From: Amborella trichopoda
Lineage: Eukaryota; Streptophyta; Magnoliopsida; Amborellales; Amborellaceae
Direction: 5' to 3'
NCBI RefSeq assembly: GCF_000471905.2
Contig: NW_006498549.1
Location: forward strand, 299,415 to 363,414
Length of the DNA: 64,000 nt
Part shown: positions 46,330 to 58,249 of the stretch, piece after piece
Layout of the letters: the number at the start of each line of letters is the position of its first letter
Numbering within the stretch: the stretch's first letter is position 1
Translations under genes and position numbers: made by a program
Notes under the pieces: model-generated
Database searches by the model: none
Told to the model about the DNA's origin: nothing
Seen by the model: the letters and a program-made list of their open reading frames with translations, nothing else

Positions 46330-47290
46330 GCGCTAGACATTACCGATTGTTTCAGGAGGTGAGAGAGAGAGGAAGCTATCGGTGCTAAGTCTCGCCAACT
46401 GATAGAAGAAGAGAGAGAAAACCAATCGGCACTAGGTCTCACCGACTGACAAAGAAAGAAAGAGAAAACTAATTGGCACGAGGTCTCCCCGACTGACAAA
46501 GGAAGAGAGACCAAACCAGTTGGCACTAGATCTCGCTGACTGATAGAGGAAGAGAGAGAAACCCAATCGGCATGAGGTCTCACCGACAGAAAAAGGAAGA
46601 GAGAAAACCAGTTGGCACTGTCTCCCTGACTATCAGAAGAAGAGAGAGAGAAAACTAGTCGGCGTTAGGTCTCATCGACTGACAGAGGAAGAGAGATAAA
46701 ACCTATCAACGTGAGTTCTCACTGACTGACAGAAGAAGGGAGAGAAACTCAATCGGGGTTAGTTCTCATCGACAGACAAAGGAAGAGAGAGAAATCAGTC
46801 GACGTTAGGTCTCATTGACTGATAGTGGACAAGAGAAAAAACCAATCGACATTAGGTCATGCCTACTGACAGAGGAAGAGAGAGAAACCTAGTCGACGTT
46901 AGGTCACACCGATTGAAAGAGGAAGAGAGAGAAAACAAGTCGGTGCTAAGTCTTGCAGACTGATAAAAGAAGAGAGAGAAGACCAACCGATGTTAGATCT
47001 CACCGATTGGCAGAGGAAAGGAATGAAAACCAATCGACGTGAGGTCTCACCGACTGACAGAGGAAGAGAGAGAAAACCAGTCGATGCTAGATCTCTTTAA
47101 TTGAGAGAAGAAGAGAGAGAAAACCAGTCAGCACTAGATCTCACGGATTGGTAGAAGAAAAGAGAGAAGACCCACCGGCACTAGGTCTCACCGACCAACA
47201 GAGGAAGAGGGAGAAGGCCCAGTTGGTGTTAGATCTCGCTGATTGACAAGGAGAGAGAGAGGAGACCAACCGGCACTAAGCCTTGTCGGT
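46330..47290 (-). repeat. Fold-back minisatellite, ~20 units of ~47 bp
   Basis: Reverse-oriented relative of 11105-11905: plus-strand units read GGAAGAGAGAGAAAACCAGTCGGC, loop, then an arm such as CCGACTGAC (written here in parts). Arms vary between units, for example TCGACGT and TCGGTGCT forms, and often still pair. Confidence 0.85.
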
Positions 47291-47440
47291 TGCATCAGAA
47301 GGGGATAAATGGAGATAAAGATGAGGAGAGAAGAAAGAGAAAGAGAAAGAGAAAAGAGAGAGAAAAGAAGGGGGAAGATAGAGAAAGAGAGAAGCGAGAG
47401 AAAAGGAGAGAGAGGGAGGAGAGCGAAAGTTGCCTGCTTG
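47290..47440 (-). repeat. GA-rich tract in LTR copy C
   Basis: Nearly pure purine on the plus strand, matching the CT tract after the TATA box in copies A and B. It produces apparent frames that are not genes. Confidence 0.9.
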
Positions 47441-50379
47441 AAGGGTACCAGCCCTTTTCTTCTTTCTGCTCTCTCTCTCTCCAAGACATACACACAGGCT
47501 CAAGCAAGGAATCAAAATTTTTATTCAATCTTCAAAACATCAACTGAAGGCCGATGGGTCCCTTTACAATGAGGCAGTGTCTATTTTTATAGAATTGTGC
47601 CCAAACATGGGTAGATTGATCAAAATTATACCTAATTACTGAAAAATTAAGATTTAATTGAATTAAAAGAAATTCTAAAAATGGGTTCAAACAGACTGTT
47701 TTGCCCCTGCCTAACAATGTGTAGAATTCCATAACAGACCCTGCTGCTGCTCAAGAATTTGCGTGATCTCCCGTGGCTCACCCGAGGTTGCTCTGATGCC
47801 CGTTTGATCAAAAAATTATTTTTTTCTGGTTGGGCTCGACATGGCAATTGTTTTCATACCAACTTTGAACCATGAATCATGTTTTTGAGCCATGATCACG
47901 AGACTTGAAATTTATTCGAATCATGGAAATTTCAGATCGATAGTGCACTTGTTCCTTGATTTTTTTCCATAATTTGTTCATCGTAGTGCACTAACCAAGC
48001 TGTCATGATCGCGTGGAAACAAACGGGATGCGATTTGGAGCCCGGACGAAGATTTTACAACTTTTGAGTTTTAGTAGGAAACTAGAATCCGGCGATTAGA
48101 ACTTCAGTTATTTCGTTGGCTTCGTGCATGAAATCTGACTATCCATATTGTACGGAGTTTGGATCAATGATAACGTTGGACCATATCAACACAATGGAAT
48201 TAGTTTCGCATTGATCCGTTTCATGAGTGTCATGATTTGGTCCATCGAGCCAGGCATGTCGCTACTGAATTTTCTGCAATTTCTTCACAGATCAACAACT
48301 TTTATCTAGCTTTTCTCCCTGCTCGGGCATCATCTCTAAGCATGCCACATGTCGAATTGCTTGCCTTGATGAGATGAATATGCTCATCAAATTTGAGAGC
48401 GATCCAACTTAGAACGTGTGAGTTATAGGCCTCGAAAGTGACTACCGTAAAAGCAGCCACCTTTAATGGTGTTTTACTGCTGTGAGGCTACATGAGAATA
48501 GTGTGCGGCCCCTCCTGTTTCAATGTTTTGCTCATATCTTTGTCTTGAAATATTAAGAAACATGGCTCATAAGGTTTTCAACCGTGCTAGATCTAATGGC
48601 GAAGGTACGACAGTGACTTGAGACACCAAAAATGTAGTTCCAGTTGTAGGGTTCATTTCAAGGTGCTAGAGGCCATTTTTTTCTGAAAATTATTCTTTTG
48701 TGTTCACTACCTTAGATATGTCGGAATGCGACGAAACTTGATAAGTGGTCTTTTAGAGTGCTGGTGACAATCTTGACTAATTCTGATACTATTATGAGAC
48801 TATCTAGAATTTTCATTGTTTTGTAGGTTTTATTGACCTGCTTCCTACCAGGGATCAAGGTGTTGAAAAATACGTTCAAACAGCTTACCCCGCTGAATGT
48901 TGTGGTTCAAGGGAAGCGGGAAGGACAATTATTTGAAAATTTTCCCTCGACATTTACTTTTTTCCTTCCTAGCCACAGGACCACATGAACGTCGAGTAGA
49001 TTCAGGCAATGGTGTAACTAGGCTGCTTAAACGTAGGAATGCATTGTTTGTAGGTCCGTCCATGGAGACTTTAGGTGGAGAAGAGACTTTTTTTTTGGGG
49101 GATCTCTTCGAAGTCCTCACCCTCACGCAAACTTTTTGTGATTCTGAATCTAAGGATTTTGTACGGACCTCGTCAGTTAGAATTGGGCACATCTGGCAAT
49201 TGAGTGCCATGGCGAAGGGCATTGTTCTCGTTAGTCTGGGTTCGTTGGTTTTCTTTGGTAGGCACTGTTTGCTGCTAAACCAGGTTTTATTTTGATGTTC
49301 ATAGTACCACTTTAGATCTCGACTACCTGGTCCAGTCTAGGGTAGTGTTAGCCGGTTCGAATGTCTGGGCTTGTCGGCTAGGCGAGCTGAAGTCTCTGAC
49401 AGGTTCTCTCCTTACTTTGTCAGATTCTTGCCTTCGTAATGTTTGTTTCTTAGAGTTTAATTGTGACCTCGTGAGAATAATGCTCTTCCTCATGAGACTT
49501 GTCTTGCCGTCTTGGCGAGTCTTTTGCCTTTCAAGTCCTTTTGCATCTAGACTCAGAATGTTGGAATCTTTTCCTTGAAGCTCATGTCTTTGGGTTTCTG
49601 GTTTTTATGTCACTAGGTATTTTCTTCTTTTGAGTGACGATTGAAGCCCCCTATTGAGGCGTGTGCTGCATCAACCTGTTTATTGATCCGAGCGTCCTTT
49701 GCAGATTTTTGCTTGGTCTTGGGAAGCGACACCGTAGAGATGGTTTCACCAACTTCTTTTTATGGGGTTCTTTTACCCATGACCTTTGAGCATGTCCACC
49801 CTTTTTTTTTCATTCTTGCTCATGATGCACTTTCAGATTTTCACCGTGCTCGGTTTTTTTATTCATGGAACTCTTTTACTCATGGTTTCATGACCATGCC
49901 CGTCCGTCATTTTTACTCATAGTGTTCCCTTGTTCAGGTCTACACTATGCTCGTTATTCTTTTCTATTTTTCTTTGTTAAGGTGTGTTTAAGGTCACGCC
50001 TCTGGGACCTGTGCGAAACAGTTTACCGTCATGTGGTTTGGAGTGCACTATGGTGGTGGTTCGGCTCACTTGGGGAGATGGCTTGGGGCTACCTATGAGA
50101 GATGGACGATGTAAGAAATGCGAGGGGACGATGGTGACCCACTAACTTACAACGAGTATGGATGGCAGGATGGTTCACCGTGGGTAGGACTCACTGTGGA
50201 ATGAGGCATGGTTATGAAATGAATGGAATCACTGAGGATAATGAAGGTGGTGCGTGCACATTATCAGGTTGGTTAGGAAAGTCGTGCGGGAAAGTGTATG
50301 TAAAGGCATGGGCACATATGTGGGGTCACGTTTATGGTCATGCCTCCATGACCTGAGCAAAGCAATTTATTTTCATGCC

Positions 50380-51245
50380 AGCAGGATGTGCACTATGGTT
50401 TAAGGTCATACAACTAGACCATGGTTGTTGAGCCTTTCAGCGTCATGCGGTTAGGATAAGTTCTATGGTTTAAGGTCACACAATTAGACCGTGCTTATGT
50501 AGTTTAAAGTCATACGACTAGGACCACGTAGTTTAAGGTCCTGCAACTAGACCTCCGCTACCGTTTAAAGTCATATAGTTTGGACCATAGTGTTGTGCAG
50601 TTTAAGGTCATGCAGCATGGACCACTGCTACAGTTTAAGGTCGTATATTTTGGACCATGGTGTTGTGCAGTTTAAGGTCATACAGAATGGAAAACCACTA
50701 CAGTTTAATTTCGTATAGTTTGGATCATGCAGTTTAGGTTCATGCATCTAGACCAAGGCTGTTCAGTTTAGGGTCGTGCAGCACGGACCGAGGCTGTGCA
50801 GTTTAGGGTCCTGCAGCTCGGACCGAGGCTGTGCAGTTTAGGGTCGTGCATCATGGATCGAGGTTGTGCAGTTTAGGGTCGTGCAGCACAGACTGAGGCA
50901 GCACAGTTTTGGGTCATGCAGTACAGACCGAGGCTGTGAAGTTTACGGTCATGCAGCACCGATCAAGGCTGTGTAGTTTAGGTTCGTGCAACACGGATTG
51001 AGGTTGTGCAGATTAAGGTCGTGCAGCATAGACCAAGGCTGTACAATTTAGAGTTGTACTACACGGACTGAGGCTATGTAGTTTTGAGTCATCCAGCACG
51101 GACAGAAGCTATACATTTTAGGGTCACGCAGCACAGACCGAGGCTGTGCAGCTTAGGGTAGTGAAACACAGACCGAGGATGTGCAGTTTAGGGTCGTGCA
51201 GCACAGACCGAGGCTGTGCAATTTAGTGTCGTGCAGCACGGACTA
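50380..51245 (+). repeat. 35-bp minisatellite, longest array
   Basis: About 24 units of the type GTGCAGTTTAGGGTCGTGCA then GCACGGACCGAGGCT; the 14 units from about 50755 are the most regular. Most units carry the dyad CGTGCAGCACG or a one-base variant. The array stops at GGGTCGCCATGTAGGTG, the same text found after the array at 20255. Confidence 0.9.
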
Positions 51246-51779
51246 AGGAAGGGTCGCCATGTAGGTGGAGCTCCATGGGGAGTAGGTATGTGGACGACGA
51301 TCCGACTCCCTGGGGATATTGGTTAAGGTCTTTCACAAACTGAAGGCTTTGATTGAAATGTTGACCTGATGAAGGCTGGTCAACAAAGGTAGACTTCACT
51401 AGGGTTTAAAGGAGGTAAGGATACTCTTTGGAGAATTAGCTTATGACGATAACCCGACTCCCTAGGAAGTCACGGTTTTGGTGCAACGACCCGTGTGTAA
51501 CTCCACTGGGGATGACACATCATTGCTTGGGTGCAACTTCATTAGGGATAGTGGTAGGGCATACACTGCTTGAAATACGGCCAGTGCCATGTGTAGCGCT
51601 AATGGTCTATTGCGAATATTCAACCGACACTGAGTTCTCACATCATAACTGGCACTGGGTTGTTAAAGATCGACCCATGATGTTATCTGAAGTCAACTTG
51701 CACTGAGTTAACAGTCGGTAGGGTCATTTCTGAAAACACACCACCCATTAATTCAATCGGCCCTAGGTTTGTATTTGGA

Positions 51780-51925
51780 AACTCACCTGGCACTAAGTCA
51801 ACCAGTGTTAAGGTTGTATTTGGAAACTCACCCGGCACTAAGTCAACCAGCGTTAAGGTTGTATTTGGAAACTCACCCGGCACTAAGGCCGTCTTGAAAT
51901 TTATACCCGGTGATAAGTCAATCAC
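51780..51925 (+). repeat. 45-bp tandem repeat, ~3 units
   Basis: Units hold AAACTCACCCGGCACTAAGT and TCAACCAGCGTTAAGGTTGT, nearly identical to each other. Not seen at the matching place of the left copy, so it is young or locally expanded. Confidence 0.9.
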
Positions 51926-52023
51926 TACTAGGGATGAGAGCGACCCGGCTTGTTGTTGCTTGGCTTCTGTTGGACACAACTAGATTTCTGAGTTTGTGAG
52001 GGGCATTTGAGGGCAACGTAGTC

Positions 52024-52034
52024 TATATAAGGCG
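52024..52034 (+). promoter_or_regulatory. TATA box of the X module
   Basis: CTATATAAGGC is followed by a CAAAATCCTATTTTCGC phrase and a leader. It lies about 1.0 kb before the start of the antisense frame near 53091 and directs transcription opposite to gag of the same element. Matching blocks lie at 22225 and 17400. Confidence 0.55.
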
Positions 52035-52739
52035 GCAAAATCCTATTTTCGCTTATTTTTCACCAAGGGTAAAAACTGAAGCAACAATTTTCTTTAACAG
52101 TGAGGAGAGGGTGTGCCCAGTTGAAGTTTCGGTAAGTAGTAAGACTTCAGCAGGAGTGTTGTAGGGAAGATTCTTCGGCAAACAGTACGATTCCAGCAAG
52201 GGTCTTGCAAGGAAAACCTTCGGTGTGTGGACTTTGCCCAGAATTGGTTAAGTTGTAGAGACAGTAGTAAGGAGAGGAGAATCCTCCGGGATGTTTTTCG
52301 CGAAAGAGAGGAAATTTTCGGCGCATTTTTCCTTTTGGGTAAGGATTTTTTGGTGTTTCTCGGAGATTGTGGAAGTTTTTCGGCACTGATAATGATGTTG
52401 CAGATTTTTTCGGGAACTTAAGGGAAGTTTGCAGGAGCTTTTCGGTGAGGTTCTGGTGACACACAGGCCAAAAACATAGACGAGAAAGCTCTTCAGTGGG
52501 TTTTCGACCATATAGGAAATGTTTCTGCGGGGGACGAATGTTGTACAAGGTGGACTGCACGATTGTAGGAGGTGAACCATCAAAAGGAACGCGTACAGTT
52601 GGTGACGGTTTTGCCTTCATCCTTGGAAATCATGCAGTTATCAACCGCTCATGTGTGAGGCGGTGCTGAAAGATGCGGAGACGGTTGTTAGTCGGCGTAG
52701 TTAAATTCGAGGTGTCACGACTATTATTCGTGGCAAGTG

Positions 52740-53060
52740 TGAGAGTTTCGATCTTAGCCGGCACTAACCTTGGACAAGCTCAACCGTCGCTGGGTTGTTG
52801 GCAACCTCAACCTGCGTTGAGCGCTGAAAGACTAAATCGACGCTAGTTTTTGGCACTCAACCGGCGCTGAGTGCTGAAAGACTTAACTAGCACTGGTTGT
52901 TGAGGCTCAACCGGCACTGAATGCTGAAGGACTTAACTGGCATTTGTTGGCACTCAACTGACGTCGGGTACTTGAGAAGCTCGATCGGTGCCGAGTGTTT
53001 GCCAAACTCACCCCGTGATAAGTGTTTGAGAGGCTCAACCGTCACTATTTCAGTGCCTTA
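52740..53060 (+). repeat. CAACCGGCRCTGAG-type minisatellite (~49 bp)
   Basis: About six units with CTCAACCGGCGCTGAGTGCTG and GACTTAACTGGCACTGGTTG type halves, in which CTCA and TGAG flank the CGGC core. It lies in the leader just before the antisense frame. The left copy lacks a clear counterpart. Confidence 0.8.
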
Positions 53061-53090
53061 GCAGCTTTTGGGAGTGAACCACTAAGTCCA

Positions 53091-53330
53091 TTTGCAATGA
53101 CTAGTTCTTCTTACCAAATACCTGATGTGAAGATGCTCCTAAGGTAAGGAGAGATCGGCGCCCGTGATGTTACAGGTGAAGTTTTATCAAGGGGTGAACC
53201 CATTGGGCTGACCCAGCCAGTGTATGAACCAGAATGGCCCCTTAGTGTTACATTCATTTCTAACCCTGTATGCTTTGAAGTGCGGGAGGGCAATGATGGC
53301 AATGATAGCTTCGAAATAAGGAGTTGTTGC
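53091..53330 (+). pseudogene. Start of the antisense frame, right-hand copy
   Basis: Carries EPEWPLSVTFISNP and FEVREGNDGND, matching EPRWPLSFTFVSDP and FGVREDSDDN at 23270-23380. The plant-mobile-domain part seen on the left is not found here. Broken. Confidence 0.65.
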
Positions 53331-53726
53331 TTTTTTTCCTTTCAATGTTTGATTGGCCAAAGGCTCATAGTGCAATTTCGTCATGATTTGGTGATACGCA
53401 TGACCTTCAATTGACTCTGAAGACTACGAACTTCGGTCCTCAAGTCCGTTATAGGATCCTGCCCTTGAAGGGGAGGAAGTTGCCCGTCGTCGAACTTCTC
53501 CCCCGAGAGGTCGGGGAAAAGTAAAACTTTTGGCTGGACAACGGTCTAAGGAACATCCTCTATACTTATAGCAATTGGACTTTGAAAAACTTTTCTTGGA
53601 GGTTGTCGCAGTGCTTTAGCTTTTAAGAGTGCAAGGGGATATGCAGGACTTTCTGATGGTTCGGCTTATAAGTGATCCTTGGGGCCAAGAATTCAACCCC
53701 ATGGCTTGCTCGATCTCATAAATGAC

Positions 53727-54837
53727 TTATGGTTCATTTTCAGGCCAAGGTGGCTCATAATTGAGGGCAGAAGGTGAAGACTCTTTTTCAAACGAAGAGG
53801 GAGTTTCTTGAGGGATGATGGTTGGGATGTTAGAATGAAGAGTAGTTTGGGGTAAAATTATGATCTGCCTTTCTTCTTCCTTGAACATGTTCACTAAGGT
53901 CCTTCCAACATCCTCAACATCTTCATGAGACAAGGACACAATCTTGCTTGTGGACTCGTGACCTTCATCTCTCGGCTTCTGAGGCGACACCAGATATGTG
54001 AAGTAATATATAGCATCAGCGTAGTGAATTTCTGCCACAGGGAACGGTCTTTTGTCAGCATAGATCGTATGCTGTCTCCCATCTTGGCTATATTTGAAGC
54101 ACTGATACAACGTTGATGGAACCACCCCCTGGTCATGGAGCCATGGCCGACTGAGGAGGATATTGTAAGAAGTGTCGGTGTCGATTACATGAAACTGGGT
54201 GTAATCATTCAGCTCACCGATCTTAAAATGAAGGTGTACCGTGTCAGCCGGCTTCTCCCATGATTGGTTAACCCTTTAACTATGTCGTGGTTCGGGGTAA
54301 GATCTTCTGAGGCGACGCCAGATCTGTGAAGTTATATATAGAGTCAACGTAGTGAATTTCGACCACAAGGAACGGTCTTTTGTCAACATAGATCGTATGT
54401 TGTCTCCCATCTCGGCTATATTTGAAGCACTGATGCAACGTTGATGGAACCACCCCCGGGTCATGGAGCCATGGCCGACTGATTACATGAAATTGGGTGT
54501 AATCGTTCAGCTCGCCGATCTTAAAACGAAGGCGTACCATACCAGTTGGCTTCTCCCCTGATTGGTTAAACCCTTGAACTATGACGTGGGTCGGAGTAAG
54601 ATCTTCGGACCCCAATCCTAATCGAGTAAGGATCCTCCTTGGAATCAAGTTGACTACCGACCCTCCATCTAAGATAATTCGGTTGATGGGGCATGCATGT
54701 AATTCTCCAATAATAAAGAGACGGCGATTATGAAACTTTTCCCCTAGCAGCAGATCATCTTTTGAAAAGGTGATTGGCATACATCCTAGCAGAATTGTTA
54801 GGTCTACATCGATAGGTTTGAAAGGGACTGAGTGCAT
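53727..54837 (-). pseudogene. Family-B aspartic protease region
   Basis: The minus strand reads FIIGELHACPINRIILDGGS (active-site region, in the DGGS form seen in Tat-like proteases), then IVQGFNQSGEKPTGMVRLRF and RPWLHDPGVVPSTLHQC, a block typical of Tat/Retand-type elements. A ~325-bp segment is present twice in tandem (about 53977-54300 and 54305-54600). The protease would cut the Gag polyprotein. Broken; no RT or integrase follows in this copy. Confidence 0.8.
53977..54600 (-). repeat. Tandem duplication within the protease region
   Basis: Two adjacent direct copies share CTTCTGAGGCGAC.CCAGAT, AACGGTCTTTTGTCA, GATGGAACCACCCCC and the TGATTGGTTAA end. They are about 90% alike by eye. Confidence 0.85.
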
Positions 54838-55052
54838 GAGATAAAAGGGTTCCCAAGAAATTCCAGAATAGGAGGATTGTTTAAGGTATTGGGATTAGGA
54901 AGAAGCCCAAGGAGCTATAGGATAGGCACACTAGCCTTTGGATTAAGGGGCAGTGGCGGACTAGGGAAGTTCAAGGTTCCCGACTTTTGTGGTGGAGGCT
55001 GTAGCGTCCACCATGATCTGAGATTTATCTGCCCCCTAGTGGTTATTGGTCT

Positions 55053-56043
55053 TCAAATTTGCACCATATGACATGCTCCGTGAGAATAGAAGCTTTGCGC
55101 TCTTGACTCCCTCAATCTCTGCTCGAAGTCAGGCTTAGGGGGCCACTGGGGTTTCTTTGGCTTTGACTTCATGCGCTTCTTTGAAGAAGGTGGCTCTGCC
55201 TTGGCTTTAGAGGCCAGGGCATCAGCAACTGTTAAGAATCCTGCTGCCTGTGCCAGAGTCTTTCTCAATTGTTTCCGTTGCATCTTTATTATGTTTGATC
55301 CCTCAAGTTCTATATCGAGAGAATCGAAGTCTAGACATATCAAGGTTGTACCTGTAGAATACATATACAAGGAAGAATGAGAAGTCGGAGAAGAATGAGA
55401 AGTAGGGCTAGAAGGTTGGGGAATTTTAAGGTTGTTCCCCTCATCAAACCAATCAAGGCAGTATTTTATGTCATTGCCAGAGTTGGATGGGTGTAAGGGA
55501 TCTTTTAAGTCCTTCCCTTGCTTAGACCGTTGGGGAGTGCTTTTAACGTTGTCACCCTCATTGGATGTGTGCTGAGTGGGAGATGAGATGGGAGCGTCCT
55601 CTTAACAGGATGAAGAAGGAAAAAGGATTGTGCCAGGGATGAAGTCTAGTAAGGTTGACAGTGGGGGACGGGGCCTGAGAAATTCCTATTCGACTATGGG
55701 TTGAGCGGTCTCGTTTCTTCTGCGAGCGGCCCTTGGTGCCCGTCTCTTTCTAGTTTTTTAATGTGATGTCTGATTCGTCTTACTGGAGTGGAAACCACTC
55801 TAGCTTGGCGAACCGCTTCTCGTCTAAGGACTTGAGTCTGCTTCGACCATGGTAGGTTATCCATGGCTGGGAATCCGAGGGTTCCGCAGAGTTTGAGTCA
55901 TTGATAGGAAGGTTCTGGTTTGTGAGATCTTCTTGCCCCGATGGAGAAGTGATTTTGGGATCAGTTACAGGGAGATGGTAAAATTTTTGACACTCCCACA
56001 TCTTCTCTATTAATATATCAAGGAAAGTTGTGCATTTTGACAA
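55053..56043 (-). pseudogene. Gag-protease linker, right-hand copy
   Basis: Minus-strand frames include a Lys-rich stretch (KKRMKSKPKKPQWPPKP) and WITYHGRSRLKSLDEKR, the latter resembling text at 28360-28400. Part of the 80-bp repeat linker is present at 55480-55590. Broken. Confidence 0.6.
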
Positions 56044-56179
56044 ATAATGACCTCTTATTTGATGGAATGTGTACCAACGATCTTCAATCCCCTTATCAAG
56101 GAGGCGGGGTTGCCTTGCCTACTTTGGTGTGATTATGCCTTCCTAAAGCATTATAATGAAGAAAGCGTGGAGGATATTA

Positions 56180-57058
56180 GGCATTTCATCTTCCTCTTGA
56201 ATGGCTACGGCATGGAAGGCCTCAGCTGCCTCGATGGCCTTATTCAAATCTTCAAACTTTATCTAAAATTTCAGAATGAGGGCCTCAATGATATCCTTTA
56301 GCGTGTAGCAGTCATCTATGGGAGGATGATTGATCCTCTGATGGTAGGCACAATAATTCATCTAAGTGTCAAGGCCAGACTGCTCAGGGAACTTGGTTTT
56401 TGGAAGCTGGATCATATTTTTCTCCAATAGTAACAGGAACACCGCAGGGACCCATTCCTTCTTGAAGGGATAAACCTTGTTCCTATGTCTGGCAAAATAA
56501 TCACCTCAATCAAGGTTGGTTGATGGAGGTACCCGATTGTATGACAGTTGTTGCTTGCCACTCTGGGGTGTTACTATTGTTGTTGTTACCCCTTTAAAGA
56601 GGTCCAATGTTTGTCAAGGAGCCTTCTTTGAATAAGTGACCATGACAGTTCCACTGATTACCCCCTTTTGTTGGTTGCCCCGTGTGTTATTTCAAGAGCT
56701 ACCATTGCCCCGGTTGTTTGATGAACTTGTAGATGGTTGTGGTGTCTCACCATGATGGCATGACAAACTTTCTATGCGAACTAATTTAGAGATCAACTCT
56801 AACATGGAGTTCAGATTGGAGGCCTCGGCATGTAGAGCGATTTTCTGGTCGCATGTTCCGCACGCAAGTCTGGACTGCTTCCTTCTCAAGCATAGGATTA
56901 GGATGGCGACAAGCCAAGTTTCTCCATCTTGATATGAACTGATCCACGGGTTCATCTGGTTCTTGAGTCAGGGTGAGAAGTTCGATAGTTTGAACCTCTC
57001 TCTTGAAGATGACAAGAGTTTCCCGATCAATGGAATCCCATTTCCAATGAGTTACCAA
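56180..57058 (-). pseudogene. Family-B gag, right-hand copy
   Basis: On the minus strand: a capsid piece with LTQEPDEPVDQFISRWRNLA (56786-57058), the usual gag retroelement-domain signature, followed by one CHHC module (CAYHQRINHPPIDDC, about 56340-56380) and LKDIIEALI as in the left copy. Gag is thus more complete upstream than at 28380-29727 but has fewer zinc modules in view. Broken. Confidence 0.75.
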
Positions 57059-58249
57059 TTTGGGGATACGCTCAAACGGAAACCAATTTGATGAAATTTA
57101 GTGCAAAACGATTGTGACAATGTCCCTTTTAATTTGTGATCAAAACAAGGACTTGGAATATTATGGAACCCATCGGATCAGTGGTCGACGTTTATGGACT
57201 TGGCTGGATTTTTGCCCCTTCATGAAAAATCTGTTTGAAGATGATCAAAGGACTTTAAAATGCTCAAAACAGATCAAGCATCAATTCTACAATGATGTAT
57301 CATCCGAAGAACCACCGTAAATGTTTGAAAAATCTCCCGAAGTTTAGCAATGGCAAGAGGCTCCCCAATGGAGGGATGGTTTTATCATTTGCTCAAAAGA
57401 ACTAAGGGGTATTTTGGTAATTTAGTCAAAAGAATGGGATTTTTTTTTAATTCCCTTAAATTATAATTTTCCACAATTTGACTTAGTTTTGAGCATGCCA
57501 CCCTTGTTTTATATTTTCTTAATATAGGCAAGCTCATTTCAATTGTAAACCTAAGTTGGGAAGCATAATAAAAATCAGGATTTTGCCCCTTAGAGCCTTC
57601 TATTGTGCGTAGGTCCCAACTCACGAGAAGGAGAAAGAAAAGTTTACCACATGGGGTAATTACCCTTAGACCTCCTCTCTCCCTTCTCTCTCTTATTTTT
57701 CTTTCTCTATTATCCCCTACCCGTTAGCAAACTTGGAGCGGTGCCCTTCCTATTATCCCCTATCCGCTGGCACACCCCTAGGAGTGCACACATCATCATC
57801 CTCTTTCCTCTTCGTCATTATCACACCTGCACATCTTTTGTTTTATACATCCCTTTCTTTCTTTGCTTCTCTTCCCTACCTCTCTTACACATAACTCTTT
57901 TCTCCCCCTTTTCTCTCCCTTTCTCTCTCTTCCCCACTATCTCTCCGTGCCCGTGCGTAATATTCTATCATCTCTCCATCAGTGTTGTCCCCTTTTTTAT
58001 TACCCCTTACTGCGTACACGCACAGCCTTCATCAGCGCTATCCCCTTTTTATTTCCCCTTACCATGCTTCTCTTCCCTATCCTCTGATGAACTCACACAC
58101 ACCCCAATGCGTGTCAAAATAGCCCTTTCTCTCTTCCCTATTTTTCTCTCTTTGCCCGCAAGCACACCCCATCCTCTCTCCACCCGTGCCCATCTCCCTA
58201 TTTTCTCTCCACCTATGTACATCTCCCACTTTTCTCTCTACCCCCTTCT

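Larger units (their letters stand above)
45557..48882 (-). mobile_element. Family-B LTR, copy C (3' LTR of the right-hand element)
   Basis: On the minus strand it runs from TGTTTGAACGTATTTTTCAAC (48882) to GGCACCTAACTAGCA (45557), 3.3 kb, with all landmarks of the solo LTR: U3, TATA-like box near 47590, AATAAAAATTT near 47520, GA tract, fold-back array and tail. X sequence abuts its start as in copy A. The flanks show no target duplication for a solo LTR, which fits its being one LTR of a larger copy. Confidence 0.8.
48883..53430 (+). mobile_element. Family-B X module, right-hand copy
   Basis: The most complete X copy in the window: conserved segment (48929-49222), spacer, 35-bp array, repeat-rich stretch, TATA block, leader, CGGCACTGAG array and the start of the antisense frame. 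It lies between the 3' LTR (45557-48882, -) and the protease-gag part (53727-57058, -). Its promoter faces against the element's own gag. Confidence 0.6.

Noticed and set aside
48897-49295. 132-codon plus frame as a host gene
   Set aside because: It is part of the repeated X module, with an inverted counterpart at 1073-1400, and has no known domain.
50755-51245. Plant telomere-like TTTAGGG in the 35-bp array
   Set aside because: TTTAGGG occurs once per 35-bp unit as part of GTTTAGGGTCGTG and never in tandem by itself. Other arrays of the same family have TTTAAGG, so the match is accidental.
50380-51245. CRISPR-like array of repeats and spacers
   Set aside because: The repeats are degenerate end to end with no unique spacers, no cas genes, and a plant setting.
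54832-55380. Plus-strand frames opposite the gag-protease linker
   Set aside because: Shadow frames; the minus strand carries the family-B text.
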